61,933 nucleotides of DNA from Prorocentrum cordatum (Eukaryota > Sar > Dinophyceae > Prorocentrales > Prorocentraceae), in contig CAUYUJ010017821.1 of NCBI GenBank assembly GCA_963575745.1, forward strand, positions 80,001 through 141,933, given 5' to 3'. A program made the position numbers and the translations under genes. A model generated the notes under the pieces. The model did not search any database and had not been told where the DNA came from. It saw only the letters and a list, made by a program, of their open reading frames with translations. Positions 1 to 9,977 of the stretch are shown here, in pieces. How positions within the stretch are numbered: the stretch's first letter is position 1; every line of letters starts with the position of its first letter.

Positions 1-520
1 TGTTCGGCCCAGGAGGGGCCCCAAGACGGGCCAAGAAGGCCTCAAGAGTCACGCGGGGAGGCGCGACGGAACCCAAAAGGCCCCCAAGATCGGCCCAAGA
101 CGCCTAAAGATGAACTCAAGACGGCCCAAGAAGCCCCCAAGACGCCCCAGGAGGCTTCAAATGCAGCCTCCGAAGAGGGCCCCAAGAGGGCAAAATCGAT
201 GATTGTCCTTAGGTTTCTGAACATAGCATTCTCGCCTTTTCGGCTCTCCGACGATCCCAGACGGCCTAAGAGGCCTCCAAGATCGCCCCAAGACGGCCCA
301 AGAGGCCGCCGAGGCCCCCGAAGGGCCCGAGAGCGCCCCAAGACGGCCCAAGAAGCGCCCAAAACGGCGCAAGAGGGCCCCAAGAAAGCCCCTAAGACGG
401 CCCCAAAGGGGGCCCGAGAGGTCGAAAATCTGAGCCTTCTGCCCCATGAGGCCCCCGAGAGGCCCCAAGAGGCACCCAGAAGGCCCCAAGAGGCCCCCAA
501 GAGCCCCCCCACCACCCAAG
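1..520. repeat. Degenerate GGCCCCAAGA satellite, array 1
   Basis: An imperfect tandem array built on a roughly 10-bp unit of the form GGCCCCAAGA, with many variants such as gacggcccaag and gaggcccccaag. Open frames run through it on both strands but translate only to low-complexity sequence rich in Gly, Ala, Pro, Lys and Arg. The same satellite recurs at 10245-10345, 33895-34090 and 40625-40690, and here it forms the left flank of the copia element. Confidence 0.8.
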
Positions 521-527
521 ATCTGAA

Positions 528-1860
528 TGCAACGCAGGTAAGAGTGTGTATACAACGTACCTGCCCATCTCCTGCCATGTCCGCGTCCATCCGCCCACCT
601 CGGCTCAAGGCGAGGGCGGGCGGGTTCTTCTTTGACACTAGATCGGCCGTGCCGATCAGACCGCGCAGGGGTGCGCGGCCGATAGCGTGCGAGGACAAAA
701 GGTGTCCATCGTCAGTACTGATATTCGAGAGAATAGCTGTACGACCACCCTTCGGGTGATAAGGAGGTTGTGGGGGGGGTGGGGTGGGAACCAAACTCAA
801 TCGATCTCACTATCGATCTCACTCAACGGGACACCACGGGACACCACAGGAAACCACGGGACACCACGGGACACTTGTCGATCTCACTATCGATCTTACT
901 CAACGGGACACCACGGGCCACCACTGGACACCACAGGACACCACGGGACACCTCTCGATCTCACTATCGATCTCACGCAACGGGACACCACGGGACACCA
1001 CGGGACACCTCGGGGCACCACATCGATCTCAGTATCGATCTCACTATCCATCTCACTATCGATCCCACTCAACGGGACAACACGGAACATTACGGGACAC
1101 CACGGGGCACCACATCGATCTCAGTATCGATCTCACTATCCATCTCACTATCGATCTCACTTTTTGGGACACCACGGGACACCTCGGGGCACCACGGGAC
1201 ACCTGTCGATCTCACTATCAATCTCATGATCGATCTCACTTTTTGGGACACCACGGGACACCTCGGGGCACCACATCGATCTCAGTATCGATCTCAATAT
1301 CGATCTCAGCATCGATCTCACTATCGATCTCACTCAACAGGACACCACGGGACACCACGGGACACCACGGACACCGCGGGACACCGCGGGACACCGCGGG
1401 ACACCGCGAGCCACCGCCGGACGGGCGAGCGGGGGAGAATCATTTGTCTTGACTTCGCCCTAGCAACGGCGGACACCACGGGACACCACGGGACACCGCG
1501 GGACACCGCGGGCCAGACGGGCGGGCGGGGGAGAAACATTTGTCTTGACTCCGCCCTAGCAACGGCGGACACCACGGGACACCACGGGACACCACGGGAC
1601 ACCGCTGGACACCGCGGCCCACCGCCGGACGGGCGGGGGGGGGGGAGAATCATTTGTCTCGACTTCGCCCTAGCAACGGCGGGTTCATTCCTCTCGCGCG
1701 CCCACGCAGCTTCGCCTCGCCCGCACGCACGACACGAACAAAACGAAACGACTTCCCGGTTGGGGGCCTCCGTTCCACTGCGATCTCACCCCACAACCTC
1801 CGATCTTCAGCCTACGGCATCATCTCCGACGTAGACTCCCAGGACGAGTTCTACGATTCA
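528..1860 (+). repeat. 5' LTR of copia element, split by a minisatellite
   Basis: Positions 528-736 match the start of the 3' LTR at 9978-10187, and about 1805-1860 match its end (10190-10240). The bases between are a foreign insertion. The LTR starts TG and ends CA. It includes the short palindrome gatcggccgtgccgatc and the hairpin cgcgcaggggtgcgcg. Without the insertion the LTR would be about 263 bp, like the 3' copy. Confidence 0.85.
737..1804. repeat. Minisatellite inserted within the 5' LTR
   Basis: Two related array types fill the interruption. From about 790 to 1350 there are repeats of cgatctcactatcgatctca alternating with gggacaccacgggacacc. From about 1360 to 1690 there are GGGACACCGC units and three copies of a block carrying catttgtcttgacttcgccc. 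All frames are largely open, but the translation is simple repeat and no gene is supported. About 110 bp of unremarkable sequence follows before the LTR resumes. Confidence 0.8.
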
Positions 1861-1861
1861 G

Positions 1862-1880
1862 TGGTCTCCAGAACCAAGGG
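1862..1880 (+). other. Candidate primer-binding site
   Basis: Directly after the LTR end the sequence reads tggtctccagaaccaaggg. In copia elements this is where the minus-strand primer-binding site lies, often beginning TGGT and complementary to a tRNA. The match is by position and first bases only, and the tRNA cannot be named from here. Confidence 0.3.
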
Positions 1881-1965
1881 CTTCCACCGGTCTCAGATTG
1901 AAGGGCGAGAGCGACAGCAATGACGACCATCGAACCAAACCAGGCGGCGACAACTAGGATGTACA

Positions 1966-2990
1966 GACCTGGAACGGCGAGGCGGAGAAGCTGACCAGCT
2001 GCAGATTCCAGGTCACCATGCTCACGAAGATCATCGAAATGCCGGACCGCTACGTGTGCGGACCGCAACTGGTGCGCGCCCTCGGGGCGCGGGTCCGGAC
2101 GACGGTGGCGAGCTGTCCGAACATCAACGAGATCGACGATATCGACAAAGACGGGACCTAGTGGGCTGGGATCACGTCCTCGACTACGCGTTGGAGAAGC
2201 TGGACTTCACCAGCCTCAACGACACAGGGCTCCTCGCGGAGGAGTTCTTCTTGCAGATCGCCAGGAACCCAGGGGAGACCTTCCAGGACTGGGCTGCCCA
2301 GTTTGAGAAGAAGGAGCGAGAATTGTTGACACAGCTCAAGGCGATCGACGGAGACGTTCGAGAAGTGATCACTAAGCCAATTCGCACATGGTGGTTCTTG
2401 AGGAAGTCGAGGTTGACACCAGTCCTGCGAGCAGAAGTAATCGCCACAAGTGGAGGCAACTATGTTGACGAGGTTCCCCGCTGAAGCGTTGACAGAGATA
2501 GACGGCAAGCAGCGCCGTGACAGAGCCTTCTTCGAAGATGACGTCGACGACTGCAAGGAAAAGACCAGTGGAGAGAACTACGATGAGATTCATGAGGTGG
2601 TCGAGCAGCTGATCAGTCTAGCCGACGAGGAAGACGATGAGGATCCATCAGCTGACGACCACAGCGCGGACAACGAGGTGTTCGCGGAGTTTAAGCAGGT
2701 GGGCAGGAGCTTCAAAGATGCGAGGGACCTGCTTCGACGGCTACGCGTGTCCCGTGACTACTACCCGGTGGTGGCAACGAAGGATGAGCAGCAACGGCGA
2801 ACGCCACCGCCCCCTGGACCAGGCCAAGGACCCTTTCGACCTGGGCGCGGACTCGGACGCGGACGGTTCGGAGGACGACCCCAGTACGAGGCAGCACCCA
2901 GTGGCGGACGCCGCGACCTTTCCAAGATGAAGTGCATCGCGTATGGTCACCGTGCTGCGGATTGCCCAGGAAGGTTCAACGACAAAGGGA
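1966..2990 (+). pseudogene. gag: copia gag with zinc knuckle (frame-broken)
   Basis: This is the capsid/nucleocapsid part of the polyprotein. The first part is readable in one frame around the ATG at 2018 (TKIIEMPDRYVCGP). It then moves to a second frame near 2160 (VGWDHVLDYALEKLDF, AEEFFLQIARNPGETFQDW) and returns to the first near 2450 (FPAEALTEIDGKQ onward). A Gly/Arg-rich stretch precedes a zinc knuckle at about 2922-2965 that reads CIAYGHRAADC. The usual form is C-x2-C-x4-H-x4-C, so the second Cys is replaced by Tyr, which should weaken zinc binding. The two frame changes and the altered knuckle suggest decay. The gag assignment rests on its place between LTR and protease and on general similarity to copia gag. 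Confidence 0.75.
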
Positions 2991-2999
2991 AGGATGGCG

Positions 3000-3830
3000 G
3001 CGAGCGCGGCAAGAACAGCCCCCACAACGGCTTCATCCTGCCGGTCCTGGACGATTGCGTGTACCTCCTGGAGCGGGACGGCATATGGGCTCTCCTCGAC
3101 ATCGGGGCCACCGGGAGCCTCGGCGGGGTCGACGGGATCGAGAACGAGATGCTGGACCAGTACAACGTGGAGTTCGAGACGAGCAGTGACTCGTGTTCAT
3201 TCACCTTCGGCGACGGCCTCTCGAAGAGTTCGATGGGCATATTGACAGGAGGCGTGTTCCTGGGAGGCGAGCTGATCACGATCAACCTCTCGGTGATGCC
3301 GAACCGCGTTCCCATCCTCCTGGGCATGGACATTCTGACAGACATCCTTAAGGTTGTGGTCGACTGCGGCCACAATTGGATAATTGGATCGGCCTCCCGA
3401 CCCTCGGCAAAGTCTTCTACTGCGAGCGCCTCCCAGCAACCACCTGGCCGTCAAGCTGTCGACGCCGCAGCGGTGGAAGGAGGTGCCCTTTTCCTCGACA
3501 AGTGCCAGGTGCCAGACTTCAGAAGCGTCGGCACAAGATGCACTGATCGAAGGGCTGCCGGAAGAGGCTGTCCCTTGCCACTGTGGCCTCGCCGTGCGAT
3601 AGGCACAACGCCCCCTGGCGATGGTTGCGAGAGAGAGAACATCTCAATCGACATCCTCACAGAGCGACGGAAACCTCGGCGGCGCGGACACCTACCAGAG
3701 CGACGAAAACAGCGACAGCGAGCGGACCGAACGGATCGACGGGAAACTCGGGATCGAGCGGTCGTTAGATCGGTTCGTCGAGCAGTTCCCCGGCATCAGC
3801 ATCGGCAAGAGGGTCGTCAGCAGCAGGAGA
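3000..3830 (+). pseudogene. copia aspartic protease (interrupted)
   Basis: This is the retropepsin-like protease that would cut the polyprotein. It is in frame with the zinc knuckle. The active-site block LLDIGATGS lies at about 3093-3120; the family consensus is D-T/S-G-A, so the Thr after the catalytic Asp is Ile here. A flap-like stretch (FGDGLSKSSMG) follows, and the typical late block ILLGMDIL is at about 3325-3350. The frame then runs through a Ser/Arg-rich tail into the foldback insertion starting near 3832, which separates it from the rest of the polyprotein. Confidence 0.7.
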
Positions 3831-3831
3831 T

Positions 3832-4167
3832 CATTTTTTTATTCCGGCCGGTAACGCTCGTTACCCGGGGGGGGGGGGGGGGTCGTGCCCCCCGGGTAAC
3901 GGTAACGCTTGGGCTGGGCGGGGTATGGCGAAGCAGGGGCGCTCTGCGATCGCCATAGTATGCGCGCGAGCAGCACTCTCTGCCTGAGAGCACCACAGTG
4001 GCTTGCGATTCGAGTACAAGCGCAAAGCCCGCCGCGTGGTCCCGGCACCACGCCCGCGCCCGCGCGCGCGACGACGATGATCGACGAGCGACGAGCGACG
4101 AGGTCGACGACGACGACGACGACGTTTGCCGCCTGTTTCGGCCTCCGGAGGCCGTTTTCGGGCGCCG

Positions 4168-4228
<61 letters not shown>

Positions 4229-4461
4229 TTCGAGTACAAGCGCAAAGCCCGCAAGCACCAGCATCGCGCATGCGAGCGCCGCAATGGCCTGCGAGCGCCC
4301 ACAGTGCGCCTGCGACCACCACACCACAGTGCGCATGCCTTCGGGCACCAGCATGTTGGAGGGGAAGACCGAGACCCCCCCCGCGTACGAGCGTTACCGT
4401 TACGGGGGGGGGGGGGGGGGAGAGGCCCGGGTAACGAGCGTTACCCCCCAGAGGATAAAAA
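3832..4461. mobile_element. Foldback (TIR) insertion with GAC tract, element 1
   Basis: A 19-bp perfect inverted repeat, GTAACGCTCGTTACCCGGG, lies at 3851-3869 with its complement at 4426-4444. A second inverted pair is nested inside it (gggtaacggtaacgct near 3894-3909, agcgttaccgttac at 4390-4403). T-rich and A-rich tracts lie just outside the ends, and poly-G runs lie between the paired arms. The interior has a (GAC)n tract at 4168-4227 and a 26-bp direct repeat (gattcgagtacaagcgcaaa and on) at 4007 and 4227. It codes for no transposase, so it is probably non-autonomous. It breaks the copia polyprotein after the protease. Confidence 0.75.
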
Positions 4462-4680
4462 AACAATCTCCAGTTGGGAAAGATCAAGTGAGCCATCCTC
4501 GGGAGCAAGTTACGAAAAAGAATCCTGCTGAGGACGGAGGAAAAAAGACAGCACGACGAGAAAACGAAACCATATCATTACCATCGTCGCCTTGTTCTCA
4601 GCCAAGATCGGCTCGATTCATCAACGCGGCAACAGCCGCAACCAGCAGTTTTCCATTGCCTCCATAGTCGACACAGTCAA
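4462..4680 (+). other. Copia internal sequence, no domain recognised
   Basis: About 220 bp between the foldback insertion and the Cys-rich segment. It probably continues the polyprotein linker, but no motif is visible in any frame. Confidence 0.4.
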
Positions 4681-5199
4681 ATGCCATGCGGCGATTCTTC
4701 GCAGCCTGCGTCTGTACCTGTGCCTGTGCCTCCAGTGGCCGAGTGGAGCCGACCCAGGGTGCGCACGCCAGCTTCCCCACCAGCGCCAGCGCCAGCAGCG
4801 CCGGCGACCCCAGAGACCTCAGCGAGCTACAACCCAGTAAGGAAGTGCTCATGCTGCGGGGTCCTTGGGAGGACGAAACGCGAATGCAATTGCTTCGGAG
4901 GCAAGAGCCACCAGTGTCTCCGACGAGTGTCAGCACGGAGAGCGCTGGGGACTCCGACGTCATCGGGAACATCAGCAGCAGCCTGCATGTCCGCGAACTC
5001 GAAGGGAGCAACACCACCGAAGAGCGTGTGTTCGTGCTGCGGGACCCAGGGAAACACGATTCGGGGATGCAGCTGTCGCGGAGGCAAGAGTCACCCGTGC
5101 ACGAGGACCCATGCTGAGACGATCTGGGGACAGGCAGTGGCCTTTCGCTGGCGATGCCTGACCAGCAAGCTGACGTCCCCAGAGTTCCAGGACGGCTGA
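4681..5199 (+). pseudogene. Copia segment with two Cys-rich CSCCG motifs
   Basis: A 172-codon open frame. After a Pro/Ala/Val-rich lead (residues 1-55) come two copies of a compact motif of the form C-S-C-C-G-x2-G-x-T-x3-C-x-C-x-G-G-K-S-H-x-C. The first is at about residues 57-80 (CSCCGVLGRTKREC) and the second at about 120-143 (CSCCGTQGNTIRGC). Six conserved Cys and one His per copy suggest a metal-binding knuckle. I do not recognise the family. It lies between protease and the methyltransferase-like block in the same polyprotein, so it is probably an accessory nucleic-acid-binding module. The segment is separated from gag-protease by an insertion and from downstream domains by frame changes. 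Confidence 0.55.
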
Positions 5200-5770
5200 A
5201 GCTTACGGCAGAGATGCTCGACGACTCGGATCTGGTGGAGGTGGACATGAAGAGGAGAAGCGCTGAAGGCACTCAACGGCCAGGACCTCCAGATGTTCTA
5301 CGAGTGCCACGACCAGGTCATCGACGGGATCTACAAGAGCGTCGCCGAGGACCTCACCGAGCTGTCCAAGTCATACCGCATCGACCTTCTGGAGGTATGC
5401 TGCCCAGAAGACTCTGGGCTGAGCAAGGCGGTGCAGGAGCAGGGCGGCAAGGTGTTCAGGTGTGGTCTCTTCAATGGGATAGACATGGCGGCGGCCACTG
5501 GACTACGACGGGCAACACATCTACTCCGACGGCTCCGACGGCGTCTACTGGTTCTGCCCCCTCCTTGAAACTGCAGATAGCCCGATCCAGAACACCAAAT
5601 AGAGGACAGACTGCCAGAAGTTACAGTACCTGATCAAGGTACGCAGGGCCCGTCGGATCCAGCGCAACTGCAAGTGCCTCTGGGGGGAGGCGCAGAAAAT
5701 CCCTGACTGCCACACGGACCTCGAACAACCAGCCACCAGCCGGAGCTGGTCACAATCCCCCGCCATCAAG
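5200..5770 (+). pseudogene. Methyltransferase-like block of the copia polyprotein (decayed)
   Basis: From about 5293 one frame reads a helical lead (VIDGIYKSVAEDLTELSKSY), then LLEVCCPEDSGLSKAV and GGKVFRCGLFNGIDM. The layout resembles a Rossmann-fold SAM-binding start (a motif-I-like strand and loop, then an acidic/Asn strand). A second frame then gives VYWFCPLLETADSPIQN, at the place where a cytosine methyltransferase would have its Pro-Cys loop; here that motif is not intact. Basic sequence (RRARRIQRNCKCLWGEAQ) and an LEQPATSRSW stretch follow. Cytosine methyltransferase domains captured by dinoflagellate retrotransposons are known (de Mendoza and co-workers, 2018). Whether this block belongs to that family is inference. 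Frame changes argue that it is dead here. Confidence 0.45.
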
Positions 5771-5773
5771 GCG

Positions 5774-6340
5774 ATGCGCGAACAGACGCACGAGACCGTG
5801 ATCCATGGCTGCGCGTATGGTCTTCGTGAAGCTCGGTCAGGCTTACTAATGAAGAAGGCCTGGCGGATCTGCCCTACCGACGCGGAGTTCAGCGCGAAAC
5901 TCGGCCGAACATGCTCAAATCGCCTGGGGAGGGGCGAGAATCACATTCACCGGCCCATCGAGGACAAGCAGGTGGTGGCCCAGACGGCGCACTACCCTCC
6001 AGCTCTCTGCAAGGCCTGGGCAAAGCACATCATACGGAAGAACAGCACTGTACAGCACGGCATGGAGATCTTCGCCAGTCTGGAGCAGATCCCCGAGGAC
6101 GCCGAAGGAGAACAGGCAGCATCCATGGAGGATAACCTGCCGCTGGACGATGCTGACGACATGGACGGGGAGGCCATCATGAAGGGCCTCGGGATCTCTG
6201 AGACTCCGACGATGAAGGCGGAGCTGGAGATCGAGCAGCGACTGACGAGGCTCCACAGCAACCTCGGACACCCGAGCAACGAGAACTTCAATTCAGGTCC
6301 TACGCTGCGCACTACGCCTCCAATGCCACGGATGTCATAC
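5774..6340 (+). pseudogene. Copia HGCAYGL block and integrase zinc-binding region
   Basis: One open frame carries HGCAYGLREARSGLLMKKAW, followed by a Cys/His stretch (CSNRLGRGENHIHRP) and YPPALCKAW. From memory this block is common in dinoflagellate copia polyproteins between the methyltransferase-like region and integrase; its function is unknown to me. An acidic linker with Asp/Glu-rich patches leads to LHSNLGHPSNENF near 6250-6290. That is the HxxxGHP start of the integrase HHCC zinc domain. The matching Cys pair is not readable in this frame. Confidence 0.6.
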
Positions 6341-7140
6341 TGGACAGATGCCGAAAGCCGTGAGGGTGGCGTCAGGCATCGAGGTACCAGGTGTGCTCGA
6401 GGCGCTGGTCTCGGACGGACTCGAGTGGCTCTCACCGCAACAAGACACATTCATGATGATGCTGAGCCTCGACGAAGGGTCTGGACTCACTAGCGTCACC
6501 TACCACGGACAGAAAGGGGAGCGCAACGGCAGCAGGTCGACATCGGAGGTGATAGCCACGTGAAATACCTGGTGCGGTTACTACCGACCGCCCAGCCTCC
6601 TCCGACTCGACCCTGAAGGATGTCACTGGTCGCAAGCAGTCGCCAAGTGGTGCTGGGACCGCGGGATCGAGCTCTGGATAGCACCCGGCGAGGCCCACTG
6701 GCTGATGGGCAAGGTCGAGAGGCGGATCCAGCCGTTCAAGCGACTGATGACGAAGCTGGCGACCGCGACTGCCCCGTCGAGGAGCTGATCTCCTGGGCCG
6801 TGGCGGCGATTAACAGCATGGACAAGGTTGGCAACGACTCGCCAGTCGAGCACATGATGGGCGTCACCGGGATGCTTGCGTCGAGTAACCCCTTTGCAAT
6901 CATCGATGGGGGCACTGGCGAGACACAGGCACAACGACGTCTGCTCGCTCGCAAGAGCTTCCAGGACGTCGAATATGCTGAGCGATTCCGCCACGAACAT
7001 GCTCGGGACCGCGTCTAGCAGGCATGGAACCCCTGGGATCTCGTCTACTTCTGGCGCATGGGGAAGGGCCTGGAAAACCGTCCCGGCAAGAAAAGGGGAT
7101 GGTGCAGGAGTAGCGGCACGTGGACGGGCGGACGGGCCCG
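6341..7140 (+). pseudogene. Copia integrase core (frame-broken)
   Basis: This is the DDE-type integrase that would insert the cDNA. At 6348-6563 one frame gives VASGIEVPGVLEALVSDGLEW and DTFMMMLSLDEGSG, where an Asp in a strand fits a catalytic position. Another frame from about 6616 gives HWSQAVAKWCWDRGIELW and GEAHWLMGKVERRIQPFKR; the Glu of KVERRI fits the third catalytic residue. From about 6779 a third frame gives ISWAVAAINSMDK and DSPVEHMMGV, the usual helix after the core. An in-frame stop lies at 7017-7019. Three frames for one domain means this copy cannot make integrase as read. Confidence 0.7.
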
Positions 7141-7687
7141 ACGTCAGTGATCTGGCTCTCCCATGGATCCGTGCTTCTCAGGCGTGCTCCCGAACAACTT
7201 CGCGCCGCCTCGGAAGCCGAGAAAATGATCACCGAGCTGAACTGTCAGACGAACCTCAGCAAGACGATGACGGAGGTCCTGGAGGAGGCAAAGGCGGGGA
7301 CCTACGAGGACCTCCTGGGCCACGGACGACCAGATCTCCAGGAATATGAACCCCCACCGCAGCCCGCGATGGAGTTCCACAGCGACAATGCCGGCGCGAA
7401 GACACCGCCCCTAGCGATGAACGAGGCGAGCTTGCCCTTGGGGGAGGACAGGGGACCAGCTACGACAGTCGAGCCGTCGCGACAGGTAACCCCCAGCTCG
7501 GCTACTCAGCCAGAGGGGGAGCCGAGCGAGCCGCTGGGAAGGAGGTCTCGATCACCCCATCACGGTCAGCCGACCGAACAGCAGCTTCGACACTACCACC
7601 AGCTCGAAGGCCTACCTCGACCCCAGCGGACAGACATGGCTCACGGGCACCGTCACGACTCATGACTGGAGACGCCTCCTCCTCTGC
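7141..7687 (+). pseudogene. Copia integrase C-terminal region and linker
   Basis: The frame at 7120-7665 reads VIWLSHGSVLLRRAPEQLR followed by ASEAEKMITELN. From memory, an aPEQLR-x-A-s-x-E stretch ends the integrase region of this copia group, just before the linker to reverse transcriptase. Before it, in another frame, is WDLVYFWRMGKGLENRPGKK, which resembles the GDxVYFWR strand of copia integrase C-termini. The remainder is a Pro/Ser/Glu-rich linker. Confidence 0.55.
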
Positions 7688-7770
7688 AGCGGGCACCGCT
7701 CCCCGAGAGGATTTTTTTGTTTGTTCCTGCTCGGGGAGCGGTGCTCGGGGAGCACCGCTCCCCGAGAGGA
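7688..7770. repeat. Small palindromic insertion in copia
   Basis: The motif caccgctccccgag (about 7691-7704) is followed by its inverted copy ctcggggagcggtg (about 7730-7743), and then by a direct copy of the first motif (about 7753-7766). A T-rich stretch, ggatttttttgtttg, sits in the loop. This can fold into alternative hairpins. It looks like a tiny inserted foldback in the integrase-reverse transcriptase linker. Confidence 0.65.
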
Positions 7771-8870
7771 ATCACGACCCCGATGGCGCATGACTCACCG
7801 TGGACCTGAGCTGGACCTCTACGTGCCGCCGGAGAAGCGTCAGAAGGGTTCGGACGAAGCGATGAGCGAGGCGACGAAGGACGACGCCAACCTCTTCGTC
7901 AATCTCTCCTACAACGAGCTGAACATCACACTCGGTGACGACGAACAGCAGACCGTCCACCTTGAGTACCTTGCGGACGAGAACATGACAACGGACGGTC
8001 GGCCAGGTCTGATGAACCATATTCTGGACAGCTACGTCGCAAACCAGCGCCGTAAGGACAAGGTCGAACTGATGCCAGGGAGCGGCAGGAGTTCGAGGGA
8101 GCCAAGGAGACCAACAACTGGGTCCAGCATCAGAGACTCCAACACGTTCCCATCTCTCGAGTCAAAGATGCGGCCGACGTCATCCGTGCCAGATGGCTCT
8201 TCACCCGAAAGGCAGACGGCAAGGCAAAGTCCCGCCTGGTGCTGCTAGGCTACCAGACCAAGGACCTGGGTCAGGAACCAACGGCGAGCCCGACGGCTTC
8301 GAGGCGCGCCCGAAACGTGATGCTCACGGTGGCCGCAGCGAACCACTGCAAGCTGATCAAGGGCGACGTGACCTCGGCATTCTTGCAGGCCAACGAACTG
8401 GACAAGGACCTCTTCATCGAGCCCGACGCGGTGCTCAAGAAAGCGTCGACGGCGAGATCCTGCAGGTGATCAAGCCGGGTACGGCATCGGCGAGGCGCCG
8501 CGTCACTGGTGGGAGACCGTGAAGGGCGACTTCGCGAAGCTCGGCATGCAGGCTTGCGAACTGGAGCCCTGCCTCTGGAGGGTCCGTTGCTCCGAGACAG
8601 GTGCGCTCATCGGCATGGCCACGGTACACGTGGATGACTCGATCCTCGCTGGCGAGACGTCACATCCCGAGTGGCGGGCCAAGGTCCAGCAGATCCGGGG
8701 GCTCCACAGGTGGAGCACCTGGGAGGATATGAATGAGGGGCTCACCTCCCTCGAGCAGTGCGCCATCATGATCGAAGAGAACGAGAAGGGCTTCTTCCTC
8801 CACCAGCAGGCCTACGTCGACAGAAACCAGGAAGTCAGATCAGCCAGCGGAAGCAAACGACGCTCCACGG
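7771..8870 (+). pseudogene. Copia reverse transcriptase (frame-broken)
   Basis: This enzyme would copy element RNA into cDNA. A frame covering about 8073-8469 reads RWLFTRKADGKAKSRLV, then LIKGDVTSAFLQANELDKDL, where the Asp of KGDVTSAF is the first catalytic Asp. In the frame from 8519 comes LEPCLWRV and then VHVDDSILAG near 8625-8650, a variant of the YVDD box with His for Tyr that keeps both Asp. The alignment to copia RT is good by eye. The two halves lie in different frames around 8465-8520. Confidence 0.8.
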
Positions 8871-9620
8871 GCACGCTCTCCGATGCGGACAAGACGGTAC
8901 TCAGGGCTTTCTGCGGCGAGATATTGGCTCGGCGTGAACACCATGCCCTTTCTGCTCTCGTGGGTGGCCGACCTCCAGTCGAAGATCCCGACAAGGACCC
9001 ACAACCTCTTCACGACAACGAAAAACATCGTGAAATCGGTCAAACAAAGCCGTCACATGGGGATGCAGATCTACTGCCACAACCTGGACGACCTGGCCAT
9101 CTTCACCTGGTGCGACGCAGCCTGGGCCAGCCGACCGATGGCCACTCCCAAGGCGGCCACATCACCGCCATCGCGCCCAAGGCAGCCACGAACGGCAAGC
9201 TCTCGGAGTCCGACTCCAGAGTTCACCGTTCTGGACTGGGGCTCCAAGAAATTGCGCCGCGTGGCTCGCTCGAGCCTGGCAGCGGAAGTGCAGGAAGCTT
9301 GTGACGCAGAGGGCGAGCAGTGCATTGTGCGGCTGGTGCTTGCGGAGGTGCTTAACGACAAGTCCCCACTGCGGGACAGGACGACAGCACTTCGGAGCCT
9401 CCCCGCCATCCTGGTCACGGACTGCAAGGCCTTCTACGACGGCGTGGTGCGGTCCCAGTCAGCCGGGCTGGGCTTGGAGGAGCGGCGAACGGCCATAGAG
9501 GCCATGGCCCTGCGAAACGCCCTGGATGAGGGGCAGACGACGGTGCGCTGGGTCCACTCCCACGCACAGATCGCTGAGACGGGCTTACCAAGGCCAGTTG
9601 GCAGGCCTTCGGCGTGACTC
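8871..9620 (+). pseudogene. Copia RNase H and C-terminal part
   Basis: The RNase H that would degrade template RNA. The frame 8883-9617 reads FTWCDAAWASR (first Asp, about 9101-9127), ARSSLAAEVQEAC (catalytic Glu), LVTDCKAFYDGV (second Asp) and RWVHSHAQIAET near the end. The order and spacing are those of copia RNase H; the last position usually has Asp where the sequence reads Glu. The frame is continuous over 244 codons, so this is the best kept part of the element. Confidence 0.8.
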
Positions 9621-9977
9621 GCGCCTTCCTGGAGAAGCAGCAGGGGCGTCTCATCTACGACGAACACTTCATGAGCGCGCGGAAGCGGGCGGCCCTCGGC
9701 GAGGGCATCTTCGACGAGACGACCTCCACCGACCCTGCTGCAGCACGTCGTGTGCTCGAGGAGCGGTGCCTGGCACGCCAAGGGCAAACTACGGATAGCC
9801 TGAAAGGGAATGCAGAGGGCGAGAAGAACTCATCCGTGACGGCGACCTCCGACTATCTGATCATGATCCAGAAACTGCAGGAGGTAGAGGCGCACCGAGA
9901 GTTCATCAAGCAGCACTCTGTGAGCACAGCGACAGGCTGTGCGAAGGACATGGCAGCCCTTTTTCCCTCTGTCAGCA
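9614..9977 (+). pseudogene. Copia polyprotein tail
   Basis: A short frame after RNase H reads TRAFLEKQQGRLIYDEHFMSARKRAALGEG-like sequence to about 9800, then a less conserved stretch that runs to the 3' LTR. It is probably the C-terminal end of the polyprotein. The bases just before the LTR are pyrimidine-rich, and no polypurine tract is visible where one would be expected. Confidence 0.45.

Noticed and set aside
588-612. Possible diverged spliced leader (ctcggctcaagg) in the copia LTR
   Set aside because: Only the last nine bases (ggctcaagg) resemble the leader, the CCGTAGCC half is missing, and the word lies inside the LTR, not at an RNA 5' end.
9940-9977. Polypurine tract before the copia 3' LTR
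   Set aside because: The sequence is pyrimidine-rich (ccctttttccctctg). No purine tract is present on the plus strand.
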